In this document: positions 16,039 to 24,936 of the stretch, in pieces
Layout of the letters: the number at the start of each line of letters is the position of its first letter
How positions within the stretch are numbered: the stretch's first letter is position 1
Assembly: GCF_011764425.1 (NCBI RefSeq)
Contig: NZ_BLPF01000002.1
Span: 806,997 to 870,996 of the forward strand
Length of the DNA stretch: 64,000 bases
Direction: 5' to 3'
Source: Phytohabitans houttuyneae
GTDB lineage: Bacteria; Actinomycetota; Actinomycetes; Mycobacteriales; Micromonosporaceae
The notes under the pieces: generated by a model
Told to the model about the DNA's origin: nothing
What the model saw: the letters and a program-made list of their open reading frames with translations, nothing else
The model's database searches: none
Program-made: the position numbers and the translations under genes

Positions 16039-17601
16039 TCAGGAGGCCTCGGCTTTGAGGCGGTCCCGGATGGCGCGGCGCAGCACCTTGCCGGCGGGGT
16101 TGCGCTCCAGGCTGGGAACGAAGTGGTACACGGAAGGGATCTTGTACGCGGCGAGCCGCTCGCGCAGGAAGAGCGTCAGCTCGCGGGGCGTGGGCCGCGC
16201 ACCCTCGGCGAGCACGATGCAGCTGTGCACCACCTCGCCCCAGCGCTCGTCGGGGATGCCGACGACGGCGACGTCGGAGACGGCCGGGTGCTCAGCGAGC
16301 TGCATCTCCACCTCGGCCGGGTAGATGTTCTGGCCCGCCACGATGATGGTGTCGTTGATCCGGTCGCCGACGAACAGGTAGCCGTCCTCGTCGACGTACC
16401 CCATGTCACCCATCAGCAGCCAGCCGTCGACGATGGTCTTCTTGTTGGCCTCCGGCAGGTTCCAGTAGCCGAGCATCCGCGACGGCGTGCGGATGCAGAC
16501 CTGGCCGATCTCGCCGGGCGGCAGCGGGTTGCCGTCCTTGTCGATGATCTTCAGCTCGTTTCCGGGGCAGATCCGTCCCGCCGAGCGCAGCCGTGGCCCG
16601 GGCTTGTGGTCCTCCGGTGGCAGGCACACCGCGACGCTCGCCGTCTCGGTGCTGGCGTAGATCTGCGCGAACTCGCAGCCGAAGACCTCCAGGCAGCGCA
16701 GCAGGAGGTTGGTGGGGATGGGCGCGCCGCCGTACGAGATCTTGCGCATCGAGGCGAACGTCTCGGGCGAGGCCTCCCGCTCGTCGAGCATCATCCGGAG
16801 CATCGCCGGGGCGGCGAACGTGATCGTGACGCCGTGCGCCTTGATCAGCCGTACCGCCTCCTGCGGCTCGAACATGCGCATCACGACGCTGGTCAGCCCG
16901 ACGTTGAAGCCGAGGAAGAACCAGGCGATGCCGGCGGTGCCCAGGCCGGGCAGGGAGATCAGGCTGATGTCCTCGGGAAACCAGTCGATCCAGTCCACGC
17001 CCGCGTCCTTCATGATGGCGGGGAACGTGTAGAAGGCGCGGTGCGGCACGACGGCACCCTTGGGCAGGCCCGTGGTGCCGCTGGTGTAGATCTGCACCAC
17101 CGCGTCGCCGGGCCCGGTGCCGGGGTCGAGGTCGGTCTCCGGCATCGAGGACCACCACTGCTTGACGCCGGCGCCGGGATCGTCGACACCCACCTGGTCG
17201 ACCTGGACGAGGGTACGCAGGGCGGGCAGCTCAGCCCGCACCTGCTCGGCCACCGCCCGAAACTCGGCGTCCACGAACAGCAGCGCCGCCCCGGAGTCCA
17301 TCAGGATGTGCTTGACCTCGCGCGCGGTCAGTCGCCAGTTGATGGGCACCAGCACCGCGCCCGCCTTGGCACAGCCGACGATGACGGTGTAGTAGTACTC
17401 GGACTCGCGGCCCAGGTAGGCCACTCGCGTGCCGCGGCCGACTCCCGCGGCGAGAAGCGCGTGCCCCGCCCGGTTGCTGGACCGGTGCACCCACTCGTAG
17501 TCCACCTTGCGCCCTTGACAGATGACTGCGGTGTGCTCGGCCCGATCGCGGGCGTGCGCGGCGGACGTCGCGACCAACGTCCACGATGGAGAGTCTTGCA
17601 T
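16039..17601 (-). CDS. Acyl-CoA synthetase / AMP-dependent ligase
   Basis: A 520-residue ANL-superfamily enzyme. It has the P-loop IYTSGTTGLPKGAVV (about residue 165), the A5 motif YASTETAS (about 305), the A7 region GDMGYVDEDGYLFVGDR, the hinge NDTIIVAGQNIYPAEVE, and a C-terminal catalytic Lys in NPAGKVLRR. It activates a carboxylic acid with ATP and passes it to CoA or an ACP thiol. GGAGGAG precedes ATG 17601, which starts 30 bp past the PKS stop. It may reload the released polyketide acid for reduction to aldehyde, or load a starter onto the PKS. Substrate is not predictable from sequence. Confidence 0.9.
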   Translation of the reverse strand: MQDSPSWTLVATSAAHARDRAEHTAVICQGRKVDYEWVHRSSNRAGHALLAAGVGRGTRVAYLGRESEYYYTVIVGCAKAGAVLVPINWRLTAREVKHILMDSGAALLFVDAEFRAVAEQVRAELPALRTLVQVDQVGVDDPGAGVKQWWSSMPETDLDPGTGPGDAVVQIYTSGTTGLPKGAVVPHRAFYTFPAIMKDAGVDWIDWFPEDISLISLPGLGTAGIAWFFLGFNVGLTSVVMRMFEPQEAVRLIKAHGVTITFAAPAMLRMMLDEREASPETFASMRKISYGGAPIPTNLLLRCLEVFGCEFAQIYASTETASVAVCLPPEDHKPGPRLRSAGRICPGNELKIIDKDGNPLPPGEIGQVCIRTPSRMLGYWNLPEANKKTIVDGWLLMGDMGYVDEDGYLFVGDRINDTIIVAGQNIYPAEVEMQLAEHPAVSDVAVVGIPDERWGEVVHSCIVLAEGARPTPRELTLFLRERLAAYKIPSVYHFVPSLERNPAGKVLRRAIRDRLKAEAS

Positions 17602-17630
17602 CGTCTCCTCCATAGGTGACTGGTGCCGGA

Positions 17631-20600
17631 TCAGCCGGATGCCTGCGGTCCGCGGGCGTCGTCCGCACCGGGTGCGAGCTGCCCGTCCAGAAACTCCGTG
17701 AGCTGCTGCGGCGAGGGGTGGTCGAACGTGAGCGAGGCGGGCAGCGGCAGCCGGAACGCGGACTCCAGGCGCGTCCTGACCTCCAGCGACATCAGCGAGT
17801 CCAGGCCGAGGGCCACAAACTTCGTGGTGCTGTCGATGCCGTCCGGGTCGTCGGCGTGCAGGGCGGCGGCGACGCTGGCCAGCACGAGCTTCTCGATGGC
17901 TTCCATCCGCTGCTGCTTGGGCTGGGCCATCAGCCCGCTCAGGTCCACACCGGACTCGCCGACGGTGCGCTCGCCCACGAGCCGCGAGTACAGCGCGTTG
18001 TCCAGCGGGCTTGTGGACACGTGCGCGTCCCAGTCCCACTGGCCGACGACCGGCTGCGACGGCGGCGCCGACAGCAGCCGCTCGAAGGTACGCAGCGCGC
18101 GAGCCGGGGAGAAGTACCGGATACCGCCGCGCTCCAGGCCTTGCGCGAGGTTGTCGTCCAGCCGGGCCGAGACGCCGACCCGGGACCACACGCCCCAGTT
18201 CATCGACAGCGCCGGCATCCCTTGCCGGGTGCGCCAGGCGACGAGGCTGTCCAGGAAGGCGAACGCGGCCGCGTAGTGGGACTGGGTCGCGCCGCCGATC
18301 ACCGCGGAGATGGACGAGTACACCACGAAGAGCTCCAGCTCCGGGAAGTCCAGGCTCGCCTCGTGCAGCAGCCATCCGCCGTACGCCTGCGCCCGCAGTT
18401 GCTCCTCGATCGCTTCCCAGGTCAGGTTGGAGACCAGCGAGGTGCCCGCCACACCGGCGGCGTGCACGATGCCGCCCAGCGGTACCGCGCCGTTCCGGAT
18501 GTCCGCCATGACCCGCGCGATGTCCGACGGGGAGCCGAGGTCGGCGCGGGCGAGCCGCACGTCGGCCCGCTCGCCGAGCCCGCGCAGCAGCTCGGCGTAC
18601 TCGTCTCGCGGCTGGCCGCTGCGGCTGACCAGGACCAGGTGCCGGGCGCCGAGGTCGACGAGGCGTGCGGCGGTCACGAGGCCGAGACCGCCCAGGCCAC
18701 CGGTGACCAGGTACACCCGGTCGGGCCGTATGGTCACCGGCGCCCGCTCGGTGCTCGGCGCTTCCACGGTCGAGATGACCGCTGGCGCGTGGGCCAGCGC
18801 CTCGCCGGCCTCGTCCAAGCTGTAGACCACGGTGGACAGCGGCGGCAGCTCGCCGCAGTCGAGCAGGTCCGCGATCCGGGGCATCAGCTCGCCGGCCTTC
18901 ACCGGGTCCGCCGTGCGCTCGACCGCTACGTGGCGGCCGCCTTCGGCGAGGGGGCCGGGATCGGCCAGCTGGCCACCGTCGACCACGACGTCCGCGCCGT
19001 GCCCGCCGGTGAGCCGCCGCACCTCGCCGGGCAGGTCGGCGGCGTGCGGGTCGACAACGTGCCGTACGCCTGCCCGGGCCAGCCACGGCCGTGCCTCCGG
19101 CCCGGCCACGGCGATCACCTCGGCGCCCGCGCGGACCGCCAGCGCCGCCACCGCTTGGCCGGCACCGCCGCCCGCCCGGACCAGCACCCGCTCTCCGGCC
19201 GCCACCTTCGCACGCTCCACCAGAGCGACATGCGCGGCGACGTACGGCACCGGCTGCCCGGCCGCGGCGTCGAGCCCGACACCGACCGGCACCGCGGCCG
19301 CGGCGAAGGTGGGCACCGTGACGGTCTTCCGTACGGCGCCGACGTGATAGGCCATCACCTGGTCACCGGCGGCGAATGTGGCACCCTCGCCGGCGGCGAC
19401 GACCGTGCCCGCGAAGCCCGAACCCGTGACGGGGGCGGCCTCGCCGGACTCGTCCTGCTCCACGGCCACGGCGTGTACCCGTATCTGGATCTGTCCCCGG
19501 GCCGGGGCGCCGTCCGCCGGCACCGGCGCCAGCTCCGGCTCGCCGGCGTCCTGGCGGCGCAGCTCGAACTCGCCGTCCCACGGCGGCGTGGACTCACCGG
19601 CGAGCAGCCGGCGCACGTACCGCTGGCCGTCGCGGTAGGCGACCTGGAACTCGCCGCTGTCCAGTGCCTGCCACTCCTCGGCCAGGACCGCGAGGTCGCC
19701 GCCGAGCGGGAGGTCGACAAGCGTCGTGCGGTACTTCGGGTTTTCGTTGAGCAGGGAGTGCGCGAAGCCCCAGAGCGTGGCGGCGCCGAGCTGCTCACCG
19801 GTCCCGGGGCGGTCTCCGGGCAGCCACTGGGCGGACTCGGTGACCAGCCACAGGCGCGCCGAAACGCCGGTACCGGCGGCCAGAAGCGTGCCCACGACGG
19901 CCAGCAGGTCGCGGTAGTTGGTCTCCCACTCCCGGTGCCAGCGCTCGACCGACGGCGGTCCTTCCGCCGGCTGCCAGAACCAGCACAGGTCGGTGACCGA
20001 GTTGTCGGCGAGCGCGACGGCCAGGCTGTTGTGACCGTCCGGGTAGGACAGTCGCAGTCCCGGTGTCGCGGTGAGGGCGGCCAGCCGGGCCCGGTCACCG
20101 CCGAGGACGACCACGTGGCGGGCGCGCCCGGCCGGGCCGGGTGTGGCACGCTGCCGCAGCCAGTTCAGGCGGTGCAGGAACGCCGGGCGCTTCTGCGGTG
20201 CGCCGGGCAGCACGAGGCGCACGTCCAGCAGCTCGGCGACCGGCGTGGCGCCGTCGAGCAGCAGGATGTCGGCGCGCCGCTGCTCGCTGGAGACGGCCTC
20301 GACGCGGGCCACCACGCGCAGGTGCTCGCCGCGTGGCTTGCGCAGCAGCCGCACGCTGCCGAACCGCTCCGGCGTGAACGCCGGGCTCTGCGTGTCCAGC
20401 GCGACGACGCTGTGCAGGGCGCACTCCAGGATCTCGACGGGAAGGTGCTCCACGGCGGTGCCGGTGCGGCCGGTGAGCGTCGCGGTCACCACGCCGTCCG
20501 GATGGCGGCTCGCCGACGTGACGAGGCGGTAGGCGCCCTCGTACCGGCGGTCCACTGAGGCCAGGTCGGTGTAGATGTCGTCGGCGTCCGCGACCTCCAG

Positions 20601-23600
20601 CACCGCACCCGGCTCGCTGGCGAGCGCGCGCAGGCGCTCGTCGACGCCAGCCGCGGATTCGTCGCCGGTGAGGGTCGCGGTGGCGTACCGCTGCAGGTCC
20701 GGCCCGGCCACCACCTCGACCTCGGCGCCGCCGTCCGGCAGGGGGCGCAGCCGGGTACGCACCTCGACGGTCGCCTCGGTGGACAGCGGCAGCGGTTCGT
20801 GCACGCGCAGGTCGCGGATCGCGGCGCGGGTGTCGCCGTACACGGCGTCGCGCAGCGCCAGCAACAGCTCGACGTAGGCGGCCGCGGGCAGCACCGGCTC
20901 GTCGCCGACGGCGTGCCCGTTGAGCGTCGCCGGCTGGTCGGCGGCGTAGTGCGCGACGAACTCGCGTACGCCGCCGTCGCGCGGCACGTCCTCGTGCACC
21001 TCCGGGCCGAGCAGCGGGTGGCTCGCCGCACTGGCGGGACTCGCCGTGCGGCTCTTGGCCGGCAGCCAGTACCGCTTGCGCTCGAAGGCGTACGTGGGAA
21101 GCGGCACCTTCGGGTGCTCCTGGTCGGCGTAGACCGCCGGCCAGGCGACGTTGACGCCGGCCGAGTAGAGCTCGGCGAGGCCGCGCAGGGCGTGGTCGCC
21201 GTCCGGCTGGCTGCGGCGCAGGCTGGCGATCCAGCGGTGGTCCCCGGCCGGAAGCGACAGCCTGGCCATCGCGGTCAGCGCCGTCGACGGCCCGATCTCG
21301 ATGAAGGCGTGCCGCCCGCGCTGCTCGATCGCCTGCAGGCCGGCCATGAACAGCACGGGCTCGCCGATGTGCCGCACCCAGTACTCCGCCGTGCCGATCT
21401 CGGAGAACTTGGCCACCGCGCCGGTGAGGTTGGAGATCAGCGGGATGGCCGGCCGGCGGAACGTGATGCCGGCGATCGCCGACCGGAACCTGTCGAAGAC
21501 CTCGACCATGAGAGGGGAGTGGAACGCGTGCGACACGGTCAGCCGCTCGACCTGGTGGCCGAGGTCGCGCACCTGGGAGATCAGCTCCACCAGCGGCGCC
21601 TCTGCGCCCGACACGACGGTCTGGTTGGGCGAGTTGACGGCCGCGAGGGCGAGCCCGGGGTGGGCGGCGAGCAGCGGCTCCACGGTGGCGACCGGCGCGC
21701 TGATCGCGGCCATGCCGCCGGGCGCCTGTACCGCCTGCATCAGCTGGGCCCGGTGCGCGACAAGCGTGACCGCGTCGGCGAGGCTGAACAGGCCGGCGAT
21801 CGTGGCCGCGGTGACCTCACCGATGCTGTGGCCGATCAGCACGTTGGGCCGCACGCCCCAGGACATCCAGAGCTGGGCCAGCGCGTACTCGAGCGTGAAG
21901 AGCGCGGGCTGCGTGTACCCGGTCTGGTTCAGCAGCGTGGCGTCGGCGGCCTGGCCGTGCATGACCGCGCGCACCGACTCGGGCAGGTGCCGGGCGAACA
22001 GCCGGTCGCACTCGTCCACGTGCCGGCGGAACACCGGAAACTGGGCGTAGAGCCGGGCGCCCATCCCGGCGTACTGCGAGCCCTGGCCGGCGAACATGTA
22101 GGCGATCTTGCGTACGCCGGAGCCGGCCGCCGGGCGGTCCGCCGCCATGCCCGCGTCCAGCAGCTTGACGAGGTCGGCCCGGTCGGTGACGACGCCGGCG
22201 AGGCGGTGGGGCAGGTGTGCGCGGGTGAGCGCCGCGGTGAAGCAGAGCGAGGCGACGTCGATGTCGGGTTCCCGGTCGACGAAGGCCCGGTAGGTCTCGG
22301 CCTGGCGGCGCAGCCCGGCCGCGTTCTTGCCGGACAGCGTGAACACGCTGGGTACCGCCGGCCGCCGCGGCGGGGCGTCCGGCTCGGCCCGCTCCGGCGC
22401 CTGCTCCAGGACCGCGGCCGCGATCGTGCCGGCGAAACCGAAGCTGTTGACCAGTGCCCGCCGTACCGGCGCGTCCCACGGCCGGCACTCGGTCGGCACG
22501 CTCACCGGGTACGCGTCCCACGGGATGCGGCGCGAGGGCTCCTCGAAGTTCAGATGCGGGTAGATGGTGCCCGAGCGCAGCTGCAGCACCGACTTGATCA
22601 CGCCGACGATGCCGGAGGCCGGCTCCATGTGCCCGACGTTGGTCTTGGCCGAACCCACGATCAGCGGGTGGTCCTTGGTGTGCGAGGCGGCGAAGACGTT
22701 GCTGATCGCACCGAGCTCGATCGGGTCGCCCAGCGGCGTACCGGTGCCGTGCGCCTCCACGTACTGGATGTCCGCCGGCTTGAGGCCCGCGTCGGCCAGC
22801 GCGTTGCGGAAGACCAGCTCCTGGGCCGGACCGTTCGGGACGGTGAGGCCGGCGCTGTCGCCGTCCTGCCCGATCGCGGTGCCGCGCACGACGGCGAGCA
22901 CGTTGTCGCCGTCGCGTTCGGCGTCGGCGAGCCGCTTGAGCACCACCATGCCGCAGCCCTCGGCCCGCGCGTAGCCGTCCGCCGACTCGTCGAACGTCTT
23001 GCAGCGCCCGTCGGCGGCGAGCATCTGGCCGTGGGAGAACATGACCATGATGCGCGGGTGATGCAGCGCGTTGACCCCGCCGCACAGCGCGATGTCGCAC
23101 TCGCGCAGGCGCAGCCCCTGCATCGCCATGTGCAGCGCGCTCAGCGAGGAGGAGCAGGCAGTGTCCACATTGACGCTCGGGCCGCGCCAGCCGAGGAAGT
23201 ACGAGAGCCGGCCGGAGATCGGAAACATCGTGATGCCGGCGGCGAGGTGACCGTCGAGATCCTCGTACGCCAGGCTGTCCAGGGCCAGCGCGTAGTCGAA
23301 CGACGTCGCTCCGATGTAGACACCGCCGTTGCCGCGGCGCAGCGGCGTCGGGTCCACGCCGGCGTGCTCCAGCGCCTGCCACGCCGTCTCCAGCACCATG
23401 CGCTGCTGGGGGTCGACGTAGGCCGCCTCCTTCGGCGAGATGTTGAAGAACGGCGCGTCGAAAAGGTCGATCCGGTCCAGGAAGCCGCCCGCCGACGGCG
23501 TGATCTTGCCCTTTTCCTCCGTGCCGTTCGCCTGGAACGCCGCTACATCCCAGCGGTCCTCAGGAATTGGCCGGATGCCGCTTCGCCCATCGCGCAGAAA

Positions 23601-23720
23601 CTCGTCGAAGTCGTCCGCCGACTCGCTGCCACCCGGAAACTTCAGCCCGATGCCGATAATCGCGATCGGCTCGTGCAGATCAGTCCCGTACGCTGCCGAT
23701 GCCTCGAACTCACGCGGCAT
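17631..23720 (-). CDS. Single-module fully reducing type I PKS (KS-AT-DH-ER-KR-ACP)
   Basis: A 2029-residue protein. KS (about 15-440) has VDTACSSSL (Cys189), VEAHGTGT (His324) and KTNVGH (His364). AT (about 540-830) has GHSIGE (Ser632) and the HAFH motif (731-734) typical of malonyl-CoA selection. DH (about 895-1130) has His936 in NGHAVGDEPVLP, with Gly displaced by one place from the usual HxxxGxxxxP, and Glu where Asp is usual in LECALHS. ER follows (GGGAGQAVAALA), then KR (VTGGLGGLGLVTAARL, active-site Tyr in QSHYAAAF) and ACP (LGLDSLMSLE). There is no TE and no methyltransferase domain. A lone complete module without docking partners suggests iterative use to build a reduced chain. ATG 23720 lies behind GAGGAG and overlaps the upstream ACP gene by 11 bp. 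Confidence 0.95.
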   Translation of the reverse strand: MPREFEASAAYGTDLHEPIAIIGIGLKFPGGSESADDFDEFLRDGRSGIRPIPEDRWDVAAFQANGTEEKGKITPSAGGFLDRIDLFDAPFFNISPKEAAYVDPQQRMVLETAWQALEHAGVDPTPLRRGNGGVYIGATSFDYALALDSLAYEDLDGHLAAGITMFPISGRLSYFLGWRGPSVNVDTACSSSLSALHMAMQGLRLRECDIALCGGVNALHHPRIMVMFSHGQMLAADGRCKTFDESADGYARAEGCGMVVLKRLADAERDGDNVLAVVRGTAIGQDGDSAGLTVPNGPAQELVFRNALADAGLKPADIQYVEAHGTGTPLGDPIELGAISNVFAASHTKDHPLIVGSAKTNVGHMEPASGIVGVIKSVLQLRSGTIYPHLNFEEPSRRIPWDAYPVSVPTECRPWDAPVRRALVNSFGFAGTIAAAVLEQAPERAEPDAPPRRPAVPSVFTLSGKNAAGLRRQAETYRAFVDREPDIDVASLCFTAALTRAHLPHRLAGVVTDRADLVKLLDAGMAADRPAAGSGVRKIAYMFAGQGSQYAGMGARLYAQFPVFRRHVDECDRLFARHLPESVRAVMHGQAADATLLNQTGYTQPALFTLEYALAQLWMSWGVRPNVLIGHSIGEVTAATIAGLFSLADAVTLVAHRAQLMQAVQAPGGMAAISAPVATVEPLLAAHPGLALAAVNSPNQTVVSGAEAPLVELISQVRDLGHQVERLTVSHAFHSPLMVEVFDRFRSAIAGITFRRPAIPLISNLTGAVAKFSEIGTAEYWVRHIGEPVLFMAGLQAIEQRGRHAFIEIGPSTALTAMARLSLPAGDHRWIASLRRSQPDGDHALRGLAELYSAGVNVAWPAVYADQEHPKVPLPTYAFERKRYWLPAKSRTASPASAASHPLLGPEVHEDVPRDGGVREFVAHYAADQPATLNGHAVGDEPVLPAAAYVELLLALRDAVYGDTRAAIRDLRVHEPLPLSTEATVEVRTRLRPLPDGGAEVEVVAGPDLQRYATATLTGDESAAGVDERLRALASEPGAVLEVADADDIYTDLASVDRRYEGAYRLVTSASRHPDGVVTATLTGRTGTAVEHLPVEILECALHSVVALDTQSPAFTPERFGSVRLLRKPRGEHLRVVARVEAVSSEQRRADILLLDGATPVAELLDVRLVLPGAPQKRPAFLHRLNWLRQRATPGPAGRARHVVVLGGDRARLAALTATPGLRLSYPDGHNSLAVALADNSVTDLCWFWQPAEGPPSVERWHREWETNYRDLLAVVGTLLAAGTGVSARLWLVTESAQWLPGDRPGTGEQLGAATLWGFAHSLLNENPKYRTTLVDLPLGGDLAVLAEEWQALDSGEFQVAYRDGQRYVRRLLAGESTPPWDGEFELRRQDAGEPELAPVPADGAPARGQIQIRVHAVAVEQDESGEAAPVTGSGFAGTVVAAGEGATFAAGDQVMAYHVGAVRKTVTVPTFAAAAVPVGVGLDAAAGQPVPYVAAHVALVERAKVAAGERVLVRAGGGAGQAVAALAVRAGAEVIAVAGPEARPWLARAGVRHVVDPHAADLPGEVRRLTGGHGADVVVDGGQLADPGPLAEGGRHVAVERTADPVKAGELMPRIADLLDCGELPPLSTVVYSLDEAGEALAHAPAVISTVEAPSTERAPVTIRPDRVYLVTGGLGGLGLVTAARLVDLGARHLVLVSRSGQPRDEYAELLRGLGERADVRLARADLGSPSDIARVMADIRNGAVPLGGIVHAAGVAGTSLVSNLTWEAIEEQLRAQAYGGWLLHEASLDFPELELFVVYSSISAVIGGATQSHYAAAFAFLDSLVAWRTRQGMPALSMNWGVWSRVGVSARLDDNLAQGLERGGIRYFSPARALRTFERLLSAPPSQPVVGQWDWDAHVSTSPLDNALYSRLVGERTVGESGVDLSGLMAQPKQQRMEAIEKLVLASVAAALHADDPDGIDSTTKFVALGLDSLMSLEVRTRLESAFRLPLPASLTFDHPSPQQLTEFLDGQLAPGADDARGPQASG

Positions 23721-24027
23721 GGATTGTCTCCTCATCGGCCGGTACCTCCGACAGCGCGTCGGTCAGGTAGTTCACCAGGTGCCCGACAGTGGGCTCGTTG
23801 AAGAGGACCGTCGCGTCGATCGTGACGTCGAGCAGGCTCTGCAGGTAATCCCTGGCGTCAGTGAGCGTCAGGGAGGTCATGCCCATGTCGAAATAGCTGC
23901 GGTCCACCGCGAAATCCTCATCGTCGGTCATCGACAAGACATTGCGCAGGTAGGCCAGGACGAGTTCCTCCAGCGCGTCTCGACGCTCCAATGAGGACAT
24001 TTCGCGTAGGCGCTGGCTGATGGTCAT
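23710..24027 (-). CDS. Free acyl carrier protein 1
   Basis: A 105-residue stand-alone ACP. The phosphopantetheine Ser is in FDMGMTSLTL (about residue 48), and the fold ends in a VGHLVNYLTDAL helix. I start it at ATG 24027 because the predicted -10 (24039-24034) of the SARP-type promoter places transcription start on or next to this ATG. The mRNA would then be leaderless, and the in-frame ATG at 24039 lies inside the -10. Its 3' end overlaps the PKS start by 11 bp, so the two are coupled. It may carry the starter unit or receive the chain from the PKS. Confidence 0.88.
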   Translation of the reverse strand: MTISQRLREMSSLERRDALEELVLAYLRNVLSMTDDEDFAVDRSYFDMGMTSLTLTDARDYLQSLLDVTIDATVLFNEPTVGHLVNYLTDALSEVPADEETIHAA

Positions 24028-24033
24028 GGGCTC

Positions 24034-24076
24034 ATACAAACAGCCGATACTGACGACTCCCTGATTGAGCGCTGAC
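24034..24076 (-). promoter_or_regulatory. SARP-type promoter of the ACP-PKS operon (leaderless)
   Basis: On the minus strand GTCAGCG (24076-24070), ATCAGGG (24065-24059) and GTCAGTA (24054-24048) are 11 bp apart. Then come 8 bp and TTGTAT (24039-24034) as the -10. Seven bases further is the A of ATG 24027. Confidence 0.75.
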
Positions 24077-24132
24077 GCGGGGGTGGGCGCGTCCGACCTT
24101 ACGGTGGCCGGCGGCGCCGGTGGCGAGAGGTC

Positions 24133-24609
24133 TCAGGCCCCGGCCGACGCGGGCGCCTGCCCGTACAGCCAGGTCAACCGCGCGGAGCAGGCCGCCTCGG
24201 CGCCGTCTTCGATGTCGAGGTACGCGTCGTAGACGGCCTGCCAGAAACCGCGCGGGCGGGCGCGCGAGTCGGCCAGCACGAAACGCGCGCGAATGTGTGA
24301 GCCGACCGGCACCGGCGTGTCGAAACGCACGTTGTCGACGCGGCGGTTCAACGCCAACTCACACCCCTTCACGCAGACGACCTCCGCGAGCAGGGCGGGC
24401 AGCATCGACGCGATGAGAAAACCGTGCGCGATCGTTGTCCTGAATGGCCCTTGCGCGGCGCGCGCCGGGTCGACGTGAATCCATTGATGGTCCGCGGTCA
24501 CCTCGGCGAACCGGTCGACCCTGGCCTGGGTGACCTGATGCCACGCGCTGGTGCCCAATGTTTGGCCGACGAACGGCGAGAGATGGTCGGGGCTCGGAAA
24601 GATCCTCAT
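24133..24609 (-). CDS. MaoC-like (R)-specific enoyl hydratase/dehydratase
   Basis: A 158-residue single hot-dog protein of the MaoC/R-hydratase family. The hydratase motif is intact: FAEVTADHQWIHVDPARAA with the catalytic Asp/His pair, then FRTTIAHGFL. These enzymes hydrate trans-enoyl-CoA or dehydrate 3-hydroxyacyl thioesters. ATG 24609 is chosen because the upstream extension is Arg-rich and unlike the family. It is transcribed leftward, ahead of the ACP-PKS promoter, and I see no SARP triplet for it. It could assist dehydration on the carrier, given the atypical PKS DH motif, or act on a CoA-bound intermediate. Confidence 0.87.
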   Translation of the reverse strand: MRIFPSPDHLSPFVGQTLGTSAWHQVTQARVDRFAEVTADHQWIHVDPARAAQGPFRTTIAHGFLIASMLPALLAEVVCVKGCELALNRRVDNVRFDTPVPVGSHIRARFVLADSRARPRGFWQAVYDAYLDIEDGAEAACSARLTWLYGQAPASAGA

Positions 24610-24936
24610 GGCATCGGCCCTCAACAGGTGACGGTGGAGGTTGCGCGGCGTTGGCCGCGAAACGAAATCCGAGTCTATGGCACGCGGTCGCCGGGACAAA
24701 CGACTGTGATATGTGCGCAGCACCAAAGAAAATGCCAGCGAACGCCCTTTCCCTGCCTGTTTTTCGTGCGTCAGCGCCGTGTCAGTCGCGGGTCAGTGAG
24801 GGGGGCCAGAATCGGCGTGTCGCTCAGCGCGCAGGAATTGAGTGCCGAACCCCGGAGGCAAGATGGCACACCATGTCCAGCGGTCCGTCCGACGCGCCTT
24901 CGGGCACACGCCGGCCAGACTCGACATGGCTTCCGC
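24610..24936. other. Divergent promoter region between MaoC and MmgE/PrpD gene 2
   Basis: About 330 bp with no gene. It contains the rightward SARP-type promoter at 24770-24812. No comparable leftward site for the MaoC gene is visible. Confidence 0.5.
24770..24812 (+). promoter_or_regulatory. SARP-type promoter of MmgE/PrpD gene 2
   Basis: GTCAGCG (24770), GTCAGTC (24781) and GTCAGTG (24792) are phased at 11 bp. They are followed by 8 bp and CAGAAT (24807-24812). It would drive the MmgE/PrpD-LLM-thioesterase group. Confidence 0.75.

Noticed and set aside
20799-23801. Long plus-strand open frame opposite the PKS
   Set aside because: It is an antisense shadow produced by GC-rich codon positions. 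The minus strand has every PKS catalytic motif.
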